Shown: one piece after another, positions 8,601-15,275 of the stretch | Numbering within the stretch: position 1 is the stretch's first letter | Layout of the letters: each line of letters begins with the position of its first letter | NCBI GenBank assembly: GCA_039931355.1 | Contig: JBDTSD010000006.1 | Span: 1-64,000, forward strand | Reading direction: 5' to 3' | Length of the DNA: 64,000 bases | From: Ginsengibacter sp039931355 | GTDB taxonomy: Bacteria; Bacteroidota; Bacteroidia; Chitinophagales; Chitinophagaceae | Notes under the pieces: generated by a model | What the model was told of the DNA's origin: nothing | The model's input: only the letters and a program-made list of their open reading frames with translations | The model's database searches: none | Made by a program: the position numbers and the translations under genes

Positions 8601-10441
8601 ATTGGTGCCTTTATATGAATATAGCGCGGCATTACAAGCGTATCAGGGCATCCATTATTGATGGCTATCAGGGTTACCGAAAAATAGCCGGTATCGTTAT
8701 ATTGGTGATCGGGATTTTTAGCAACAGAAGTTGCGCCATCACCAAACATCCAAAGCCATTCATTAGGCTTGCCGGTTGAAAGGTCGGTAAAACCAACTTT
8801 CATTTCTGCACAGGCATCGAGCGGCGTTGCAGAGAAACTTACGCCCGGCTTTGAACCTACTAATATTCCATCTATTACTTTTACTGTATCTGTACAGCCT
8901 GAAGGTGTAGAATAAGAAAGACTTACCGTGTATGCGCCAGGCACAGTGTATGTATGCGTTGGTGAAATCAACGTAGAAGTAGTGCCGTCACCAAAATTCC
9001 ATACATAGTTTGCTATTGAATCTATTGAATTCACATCAGCCGTAAAAGTATTTGTAAGAGGGCCACAACCTTTTTGCGGAAGGTTGTTAATTGAAACAAC
9101 CGGTGATTTAATTTTTACAAAATTATTTTTTACCACGCTGTCACTACAGCCGGCTGCATTTGTAAAAATTAATTTTACCGGGTAAAAACCTTCTTTCAAA
9201 TAAGTGTGTGAAGGGTTAGCAAGATTGGAAGCAGCGCCATCGCCAAAATCCCATGAGAATGTGCCGGCACCTACCGTACTGTTTGTAAAATTTACCGTGA
9301 ATGGTGCTTTACAGGAAATTGTGGGGCTGCCACCAAAGTCCGCCGCAGGCTTCGCTTCTACTTGTATGGGCTTACTTACAGAATCTTTGCAGGCGCCAAA
9401 AGACGCAATCATCTTTACAATAAAATTTCCTGGCTTCGCGAAAACTTTTACCGGGCTCAATGAATTTGAAAAAGTGCCATCGCCAAAATCCCACGTGGTG
9501 CTGGAAGCAGTGGGATTACTTGTGTTCAAAAATTTTACATTACTACCCTGGCAAACCGGTGAAGGCACAGAGAAATCTGCTTTCACATTGCCGAGTGTTA
9601 TTAAATCTATTTTAGTGAGGGTGTCCGAGCAACCATTTGCATTCATCACAATAAGGCTTACAGTGTAGGTTCCCACTGTGTATGTATGAGACGGATTTTC
9701 AATGGTCGAGGTGCTGCCATCACCAAATTGCCATTGATAAGAAACAATGCTGATATCAGCAGATGTATTAGTAAATTTTACTGTGGCCGGTTGATTACAT
9801 GAAGCCGGAACAGAACTGGTAAACTTTGCTTTTACGCCTGGGTTTATTTTTATGTATTGCGCCTTTGTGGCAGAAGATACGCAGCCAAAACTATTAGTAA
9901 CACGCAATGAAATATTATAATTTCCTGCGGCGGTATAAGTGTGTGCAGGGTTTGACGTATTAGAAAGCTCTCCATCACCAAAATCCCACTCCCAACTTGC
10001 CGAGGTCCCATTACCAGGAGAAGTTGCATCTGTAAATGTTGTATTCAACGGCAGGCAACCCGACTGTGGCGTACCTGAAAACTTTATTTGCGGGGAGGCA
10101 TACACTTTAATAAAAGCGTTTTTTATAATTGAGTCTATCCCTAGTGAATTCTTTACAACAAGTTTTATGGTATATTGGCCAGGATTAAAATAAGTAACAG
10201 AAGGATTTTGTAAAACCGACTTAGTTCCATTTCCTAAATCCCATTGCCATGATGCAGGATTGCCGGAAGAAAAATCACTAAAATTCACCACAAGCGGGGC
10301 ACAGCCTGCATCTGGTGTTGCAATAAAATCAGCATGAAGCTGGCCTTTAGAAATAATTGTTGAAAACAATAAGGCAAAAGCAAGCCCATATTTTCTCTTA
10401 AAAAATATCTTGGATAGGATTGTGATTTTACGGTTTTTCAC
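5618..10441 (-). CDS. Giant PKD-repeat surface protein with T9SS type B (CHU_C) sorting domain
   Basis: A secreted or surface-anchored protein of 1607 residues. A signal peptide lies within about residues 17-33. I count 15 tandem PKD domains, each about 75-85 residues and mostly carrying WDFGDG-like and HxY motifs with a framing Cys pair. They are followed by three Ig-like modules rich in YSWSPA motifs. The C-terminal 95 residues form a gliding-motility/CHU_C-type sorting domain (FVPNTFSPNGDGVND, then FNRWGEIVF and WDGTYKGK), recognised by the type IX secretion system. The downstream PorP/SprF gene is the probable anchoring partner. No enzymatic domain is seen, so a role in adhesion or gliding is inferred. 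Confidence 0.93.
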   Translation of the reverse strand: MKNRKITILSKIFFKRKYGLAFALLFSTIISKGQLHADFIATPDAGCAPLVVNFSDFSSGNPASWQWDLGNGTKSVLQNPSVTYFNPGQYTIKLVVKNSLGIDSIIKNAFIKVYASPQIKFSGTPQSGCLPLNTTFTDATSPGNGTSASWEWDFGDGELSNTSNPAHTYTAAGNYNISLRVTNSFGCVSSATKAQYIKINPGVKAKFTSSVPASCNQPATVKFTNTSADISIVSYQWQFGDGSTSTIENPSHTYTVGTYTVSLIVMNANGCSDTLTKIDLITLGNVKADFSVPSPVCQGSNVKFLNTSNPTASSTTWDFGDGTFSNSLSPVKVFAKPGNFIVKMIASFGACKDSVSKPIQVEAKPAADFGGSPTISCKAPFTVNFTNSTVGAGTFSWDFGDGAASNLANPSHTYLKEGFYPVKLIFTNAAGCSDSVVKNNFVKIKSPVVSINNLPQKGCGPLTNTFTADVNSIDSIANYVWNFGDGTTSTLISPTHTYTVPGAYTVSLSYSTPSGCTDTVKVIDGILVGSKPGVSFSATPLDACAEMKVGFTDLSTGKPNEWLWMFGDGATSVAKNPDHQYNDTGYFSVTLIAINNGCPDTLVMPRYIHIKAPIARFKYSKTCSDPGHVVFTDKSIGADSWKWDFGDGSSSTTQSPIHDYAVSGLYAVALTVVNNTTGCEYTKIDTVDILKEKADFTSSVTSVCKNTPVLFNAINSIPGNISSYTWKYGDGAINSANTNSITHKYKSSGTYNVTMILNIKNGCADTIVKPLAIQVDGPTAVFRSENAGACQNNAVTFIDSSYADGTHPIQQWQWNWDDGITETLSGPAFQHTYTTPGDYSVSLKVTDDNGCTDSIIHINTVVISKPVAAFKGDTLSCTSNIIAFKNLSTGPSLTYLWNFGDGSTSTQLKPTHLYASEGIFSVSLSITDMYGCGDFISKPNFVRIGNAKANFAASDTFGSCPPLVVNFDNTSTNYSGYTWDFGDGTTSSAFAPSHFYSTPGTFKAVLKIDGPGGCTDQKSVTIKVKGPIGSFQYTNISGCNPLQTNFKAATTKSTTFVWDFNDGNTSVTPDSVVSHQYKTAGAYLPKMILVDTAGCKIPIVGPDSIKVFEVFASFKNSVSTLCDSGTVSFSSSAAGNDAIASYIWQFGDGKTSTLANPSHNYTSTGLYRTKLLITSVNGCKDSVAMPSPLKIVSSPRINIGGNPGACAPALLTFKGIVSVPDTSSLTWQWNFANGNASSLQNPPSQNYPDAGSYSIRAIATNSSGCIDTSVKVVDAYAPPALNPTADTTLCKGASLTLKANDAQVYSWSPAKYLSCINCATPVSRPDSAIKYFIIGRSNRGCLSTDSVFIDVKLPNTVKVSGSDTLCSGSSVQLSATGAEKYSWSPATGLNNAGISSPLASPGATTVYIVTGSDAKGCFSSTASIPVKVFPVPVVTAGLDVTLNVGKSTDIIPQISADVTAVLWSPSSGIISRNYPGITVKPMETTEYTILVKNNGGCFASDKVSVYVMCDNANVFVPNTFSPNGDGVNDIFYPRGNGVVNVKYLTVFNRWGEIVFQKANFTANNSAAGWDGTYKGKKLAPDVFVYTLEVVCTNNQSLVFKGNVALVK
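6650..10335 (-). repeat. Array of 15 PKD-domain-coding repeats
   Basis: Successive units of about 240 bp code for PKD domains. The recurring coding motif is an aromatic residue followed by DFGDG and, about 15 residues later, HxY. Units are diverged at the DNA level, so this is an old protein-domain array, not a recent tandem duplication. Boundaries are approximate. Confidence 0.85.
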
Positions 10442-10882
10442 TTTTATGTAAATAATAAATTTTCAAAAAAATGTCTATTCGCTAAACATTTATCTTTAGG
10501 GTACATGGAAAACGCTCTAAATGGAAGAATATTATGGCTGGTAGAATGAATTTCACAATAAGCTGGTTAATACATTTAAATAAATTGCCTGGAGGAATAA
10601 TAAAATCAACTTTCATTTAATTGAAAAAAGGCAGTGGGGCGGATAAATTAATTGTAAAAACCATGGGGAACCTAATAGGGAGGGATAAATTATTTCATAG
10701 TTATTCAATTTAAAACTTCGAAAACGGAAAATATATATCGGACTGTGAGCCTGGCATATTCTCTAAATGTGTAAATTGAATTGAACATCATTGTGGAAAA
10801 TATGATGAAATATTTTTTTTACTTTGAAATCATTACTAATTTAAAGCTGCCTTTCAGCGTAAAATTTTAATACCTTTTATTA
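10442..10882. other. Divergent intergenic region, 441 bp, no gene seen
   Basis: AT-rich DNA between the PKD surface-protein gene (minus) and the methyltransferase/glycosyltransferase gene (plus). It should hold promoters for both. I see no open frame of substance, no tRNA and no strong hairpin, and no convincing match to the Bacteroidota -33/-7 promoter consensus. Confidence 0.5.
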
Positions 10883-12094
10883 ATGATGAACAGGACTGAC
10901 TTAATCAATTACCTGATCCATCAAAGGAGTGCAAAGAGCTACCTGGAAATAAGTGCGCATGATAAGCAAAGCAATTTTAACCGCATACAATGCACCCGTA
11001 AAACAACAACCTTTCCACGCCTTTCAGATGAATTTTTCAGCCATAACGAAGTACAAGCTGACGTTATTTTTATTGATGGAGTCCATACAGAAGAACAGGC
11101 AATAAGAGATATTTGCTATGCAAAGCGGAGCCTTTCGCAAGACGGGATAATTATACTGCATGATTGTATGCCTCCCGACAAATGGCATCAGCGGGGGATA
11201 GAAGAGGTAAGAATTGGAGAGAATTGGAATGGCGCAGTTTGGAAAGCGGTACTGCGTGAATTTAATACTACGCCGGCAAAATGTACTCTTCTTGATACTG
11301 ATTGGGGATGTGGCATAATTGATACTTCAATAACTCAGATACCAAAATGCAGGGAGCTGCCGCCGGACATGGATTATGACTTACATTATCCCTGGCTACT
11401 TGAATACAAAAGTAATGTGGCTGCATATCTCCGTGAGCGGGTGAAAGTATTTTACCACCTGGCATGTATGGGTAATTGGAGAGAAGTTTTTGAAGAACAG
11501 GTACAACAACTGAAGGACAATGGCTTTCAACAAGTATATCTTACAGTATTAGGAACTGAAAAAGATCTCGACTTTGTGAATGTGACGTGTGAGAGAAGGG
11601 GCCTGGTATCTTATATTATTTTTAAGGCCGGTGAATTGACATATTTTGAAAAACCAGCCCTAATGGCTGTTGAAGAATATGCAAAGCAACATGAAGGTTA
11701 TGTACTGTACATACATAGCAAAGGCGTTAGTAATCCTGCTGATGTAAGTAAAATAAAATGGCGGCGTCTTATGATGCAACAGCTAATTCAAAACTGGGAA
11801 TCTTGTATAACGCAATTACCTTATTATGATGCTATAGGTGTAAATTGGCGTGATATGCCGCCTACTTCTCACTTTTGCGGTAACTTCTGGTATGCCTCAA
11901 CGAATTATTTGCGTAAGCTTGCTGATTTTTCCAAATACTTCGATAATCCACGTTTTCAAATTCATGATAGAATAGATAATAAACGATTAGGTTGCGAATT
12001 CTGGATCAGCTCAGGAAGCAGGCCACCGAGGGTCTTGTCCTTGTATTGCAGGAATGTTGACTTTTGCAATCAGAATTTTTGGAGAAATAAATGA
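10883..12094 (+). CDS. Methyltransferase-like / glycosyltransferase-like fusion protein
   Basis: 403 residues in two parts. Residues 1-125 resemble a class I methyltransferase of the Methyltransf_24 type, with DVIFIDGVHTEEQAIRD and IILHDCMPP. The SAM-binding first motif is degenerate: the usual E-x-G-x-x-x-G segment reads YLEISAHDKQSNF. Residues about 185-403 resemble an uncharacterised glycosyltransferase-like region (FYHLACMGNWREVFEEQV, YVLYIHSKGVS, IGVNWRD, HFCGNFWYAS). The substrate is unknown. It begins a plus-strand group of three glycan-type genes, and a related fusion lies inside the eCIS block at 26080-28287. Methyltransferase activity is doubtful. Confidence 0.65.
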   Translation: MMNRTDLINYLIHQRSAKSYLEISAHDKQSNFNRIQCTRKTTTFPRLSDEFFSHNEVQADVIFIDGVHTEEQAIRDICYAKRSLSQDGIIILHDCMPPDKWHQRGIEEVRIGENWNGAVWKAVLREFNTTPAKCTLLDTDWGCGIIDTSITQIPKCRELPPDMDYDLHYPWLLEYKSNVAAYLRERVKVFYHLACMGNWREVFEEQVQQLKDNGFQQVYLTVLGTEKDLDFVNVTCERRGLVSYIIFKAGELTYFEKPALMAVEEYAKQHEGYVLYIHSKGVSNPADVSKIKWRRLMMQQLIQNWESCITQLPYYDAIGVNWRDMPPTSHFCGNFWYASTNYLRKLADFSKYFDNPRFQIHDRIDNKRLGCEFWISSGSRPPRVLSLYCRNVDFCNQNFWRNK

Positions 12095-12244
12095 ATGGAA
12101 ATAAAACTTACTATAATTAATCGTAATTTTTATTACAAGTTGTTTTAGGCAAAATTTTTTACAGACATGAGTTGATATTATTTTCCTGACTATTCATAAA
12201 TAAAAATCATCAACACACTTATTACACAGGACAGGCTTGACGCA

Positions 12245-12751
12245 ATGGTTGCACTGGCAAGAAAAGCGCCTGCAGATGGATACTTCGCCGAGGTTGGAGT
12301 TTATAAGGGCGGCTCACTTAAACACCTGGCCATAGCATTTCCTGAAAGATTTATATTGGGCTTTGATTCGTTTGAAGGGCTTCCCTTAATACAATGGTCT
12401 GAAATGGAGATTCATGCGCCTGGCGAGTTTTCAGATACTTCTCTCGAAGCGGTAGTTGAATTTCTGGATGAGTACAACAGAAGGATTCAAATTTTCAAAG
12501 GTATTTTTCCTGTTTCCGCAGAGGCAGTGAAAGATTATAAATTCTCTTTTGTACATATTGACACTGATTTTTATCTATCTGTAAAAGCCTGCATCGAATG
12601 GTTCTGGCCTAGATTATTAACCGGCGGAATTATGGTATTTGACGACTATGAATGGCCAAATTGCCCGGGTGTAAAAAAAGCCCTTACCGAGTCTGGAAGA
12701 TTATTTCAACTCACGGATGCAAAATACCAGGCTTACATGGTAAAAGATTAA
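12245..12751 (+). CDS. TylF/MycF-like O-methyltransferase
   Basis: 168 residues from the first ATG. It carries the SAM-binding motif FAEVGVYKGGSLKHLA, then GFDSFEGLP, the metal-binding style FVHIDTDFYLS and MVFDDYEWPNCPGVKKAL. These are typical of macrocin-O-methyltransferase (TylF)-like proteins acting on sugars. The frame stays open for 15 codons upstream of the ATG and reads NTLITQDRLDA, which looks like the family's N terminus, but no ATG, GTG or TTG start lies there. A non-standard start or a start-codon mutation is possible. The target sugar is unknown; it sits between two glycosyltransferase-type genes. Confidence 0.75.
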   Translation: MVALARKAPADGYFAEVGVYKGGSLKHLAIAFPERFILGFDSFEGLPLIQWSEMEIHAPGEFSDTSLEAVVEFLDEYNRRIQIFKGIFPVSAEAVKDYKFSFVHIDTDFYLSVKACIEWFWPRLLTGGIMVFDDYEWPNCPGVKKALTESGRLFQLTDAKYQAYMVKD

Positions 12752-12781
12752 ATTGTCTATCATCGGGGATAATTTTTTATA

Positions 12782-13549
12782 ATGACATTATTAATATGCA
12801 GTGATGGTTTAATTGGAGATTTTCTTGGGGTTGTGCCTGTAATGATAGAATTGGCAAAACAGGATGAGCTTCATTTAAAAATTCATCCCGAAGCAGAACT
12901 TATCTTTCAACTGATCCCAAAAAAGTATAACATTAAGCTACAGGAAAAGGAAGATGCTTTTTATAATAAAATCGTGGAATTAAATATAAGCAACGCCTTT
13001 ACAATAGCCAATGAAAATAATTACTACATGAGCCAGGCACATTTTGCTTATTTAGGCCTGCCAGTACCTGCCATTCCGATTAAGGCAGAACTTGAATTTG
13101 AAGCCGCAGATGTTCCTGTTTATGATTTTATACTGGCTCCGTTCTCCCGTTCGCTTCCTCCCACAGAACGCTGGCCGAAGGAGCAATGGCAAAGATTGGT
13201 GAATTTATTACATAGCAACTCGTTTTGTATAATCGGGCATGAAAGGGATGAAAGGAATTTTGTTACAGGTAAAAATGTAACACAGATGTACAATGAAAAT
13301 CTCGTGAAAGTAATGACGATATTAAAAAATGCAAGGCGGGGTTTGATAAGCGTGGTATCCGGCCCCTCTCATATTGCATTTCATCTTGGAGTAAAAAATT
13401 ATTTACTTACCAATCAAAACATGACATGGGGAAATAATCCGGAGGCTGTGAGGATAGAAGATCATATTCCGGAGTTGAAGGCGGAGAAGGTGATGCAGGT
13501 ATTGAAGGAGAATTGTTTGGGTACCAATTATTTGACTTTCAAACAATGA
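12782..13549 (+). CDS. Glycosyltransferase family 9-like protein
   Basis: 255 residues. The N-terminal LLICSDGLIGDFLGVVPVM and the C-terminal half (FILAPFSRSLPPTERWPKEQW, IIGHERDER, SVVSGPSHIAFHLGVKNYLL) resemble the GT-B fold of ADP-heptose:LPS heptosyltransferases. It is clearly shorter than the usual roughly 350 residues, so the N-terminal Rossmann domain is reduced. The donor and acceptor are unknown. It follows the TylF-like gene by 30 bp and is likely co-transcribed in a small glycan-modification unit. Confidence 0.65.
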   Translation: MTLLICSDGLIGDFLGVVPVMIELAKQDELHLKIHPEAELIFQLIPKKYNIKLQEKEDAFYNKIVELNISNAFTIANENNYYMSQAHFAYLGLPVPAIPIKAELEFEAADVPVYDFILAPFSRSLPPTERWPKEQWQRLVNLLHSNSFCIIGHERDERNFVTGKNVTQMYNENLVKVMTILKNARRGLISVVSGPSHIAFHLGVKNYLLTNQNMTWGNNPEAVRIEDHIPELKAEKVMQVLKENCLGTNYLTFKQ

Positions 13550-13640
13550 AGATTAGGGGTTAGGGTTGGTGGTAAGCTCATTTTAAAAACCTTGGTCAAT
13601 AACGCATCTTAAATGGTTTCCTCTTTGTTCCTTAAATTAC

Positions 13641-14777
13641 TTATTCTTTAAATATAATATGGAACACCTGGTTATCTTGCTCCAATACCCTGTATGCGCT
13701 ATTATGTTTTTGTATTTGCTGAATAACTTTAGCAAGTTTATCGGCTATTTCACAAGTAAGTTGACGGCTCTCGCACGACACCGTATAATGTTTTATGCAA
13801 ACTCCTTTTTGCATTAGCTCGCCCTTCGAAATAGATAAGCCCAGGCCAGTTTCATAAATATCAACGTTAGCGGGCGTTTCCTGGCTCTCTTTTATTTGGT
13901 CAGTAATTGTTGATTTACTTATTGCCATTGCGATCTGCCTTATATGCGCAGGACTGGCTATTTTATTGCCTGCTTTTTTTTCTGCATTTTCTTTCAATAC
14001 AATGATAACAGCGCCTATGAATAAGAAAAATGATAGGACTATATGCCACATATAAAGTGGAATATATCCCTCAAGCCCCAGCCAGAGACTAACACCAATC
14101 AGCAACAGTGTAGTCCATTGGGCTTCCGACAGGCCTTTAAAATATGGTCTTTCTGGATCGCCCCTGAAAAATTCGATGATAAAACGAAATGTGCCATATC
14201 CAACGGTATAAAGAATTAAGAATGTACCCGGCACAAAATGTAAAAGCAAAAGGCAAAAGCCAACAACGACTATTAAAAATACAAACAGGGATTCAATTAG
14301 CTGAATAGGAAAAAGCGGAATGTCCTTATAATAAAAAGTAAAGCCTGCTTTCACATGTTCATAACCATAAATCACACCTCCTTTTGCCGGTTTGCCATGG
14401 CAACACCCTACGGAAAAACATCCTATACGTCCAAACGAAAGAAAGGTGGCAACGCCGATGATTGTGATATCAAGATAGGGCAATACCTGCATATGCAGCA
14501 GCCTCAAGACAATGGAACAAATAGCAAGAATAGCTATTTCATGATGGTAGTAAACAATTGTTTCTCCCCCGATTAGCAGTTTAGCAAGCATAGCCAACGC
14601 AAAAAATGTAGCAGCGCCAAGTAAGCTCATTAATAATATGACCTTTTCATCCAGATGTAAAATAGAACCCAGATATAAACCCAAAATATTGCCCATCAAA
14701 AATCCGATCACACCGAAGAAATGAAAGGAATTGATGGTGTAATTGAAAAGGTATATTTGTAGTTTTGGGGATAACAT
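13641..14777 (-). CDS. Prolipoprotein diacylglyceryl transferase (Lgt)-like membrane protein
   Basis: 378 residues. The first 265 form a polytopic membrane domain. The Lgt signature appears as FGRIGCFSVGCCHGKP, with the essential-type Arg at 117. A second hallmark is YGTFRFIIEFFRGDPERP, with Arg198 and Arg205. The loop that is SFHGG in classical Lgt reads IVYYHHE. About 110 C-terminal residues form a soluble domain not present in standard Lgt. It may be a second Lgt with altered specificity and not the housekeeping enzyme. It is the last minus-strand gene of the eCIS block, 60 bp after a small unknown gene. A link to eCIS function is only inferred from position. Confidence 0.72.
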   Translation of the reverse strand: MLSPKLQIYLFNYTINSFHFFGVIGFLMGNILGLYLGSILHLDEKVILLMSLLGAATFFALAMLAKLLIGGETIVYYHHEIAILAICSIVLRLLHMQVLPYLDITIIGVATFLSFGRIGCFSVGCCHGKPAKGGVIYGYEHVKAGFTFYYKDIPLFPIQLIESLFVFLIVVVGFCLLLLHFVPGTFLILYTVGYGTFRFIIEFFRGDPERPYFKGLSEAQWTTLLLIGVSLWLGLEGYIPLYMWHIVLSFFLFIGAVIIVLKENAEKKAGNKIASPAHIRQIAMAISKSTITDQIKESQETPANVDIYETGLGLSISKGELMQKGVCIKHYTVSCESRQLTCEIADKLAKVIQQIQKHNSAYRVLEQDNQVFHIIFKE

Positions 14778-14837
14778 TGGATTCAGCCCTTATTTGGAGA
14801 GAGATTTTTTGCAAAAGCCCATATAGGAATTGTTCAG

Positions 14838-15263
14838 TTAGACTTCCTTATCTTTTAATAAGAGTTGGAGGTGTTCATATTTGCTCAACACATCGCCATA
14901 AACAACTTCATTCACTTCAAATTTATCATAGTACTCCATTACATAGGCGATTAGTTTGTTAACCCGATCAATTGCTAAAACAAATTCTTTTTGCTTCATT
15001 CGGAATACCACGATCTGGTATAGACATTCAATCAGGTGACTATCTCCAACGGCATCATCACTTTTTAAATAATTGATCGCTGATTCAAGATAAAAGTTAA
15101 ATGCAACAGGGCCCATCCACATGAGGTACTCTTGGTAATATGCACTGTTTTCTCGAAACAAGGCTTCGGCTTGTTCAAGGCTCTTACCGAGAAAATGCTT
15201 ACAAGCAGCAATCTCATCCAAAGAGTTGTAAATATTAATTTCATCTTTAGTTGGGAGGTTCAT
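14838..15263 (-). CDS. Small unknown protein downstream of the 935-residue DUF4157 effector
   Basis: 141 residues, acidic, probably all-helical, with no signal peptide, membrane segment or motif I recognise. Its start lies 12 bp after the stop codon of the DUF4157 protein at 15276-18083, and the two are surely co-transcribed. Small cytosolic genes directly behind a toxin-like gene are often immunity proteins or chaperones, but no sequence evidence proves that here. The helix-rich character would also suit a loading adaptor. Confidence 0.6.
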   Translation of the reverse strand: MNLPTKDEINIYNSLDEIAACKHFLGKSLEQAEALFRENSAYYQEYLMWMGPVAFNFYLESAINYLKSDDAVGDSHLIECLYQIVVFRMKQKEFVLAIDRVNKLIAYVMEYYDKFEVNEVVYGDVLSKYEHLQLLLKDKEV

Positions 15264-15275
15264 ACAAAAGTCAAT

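Noticed and set aside
13552..13570. Telomere-like TTAGGGGTTAGGG sequence
   Set aside because: Only two imperfect units in an intergenic gap; chance occurrence in a bacterial chromosome.
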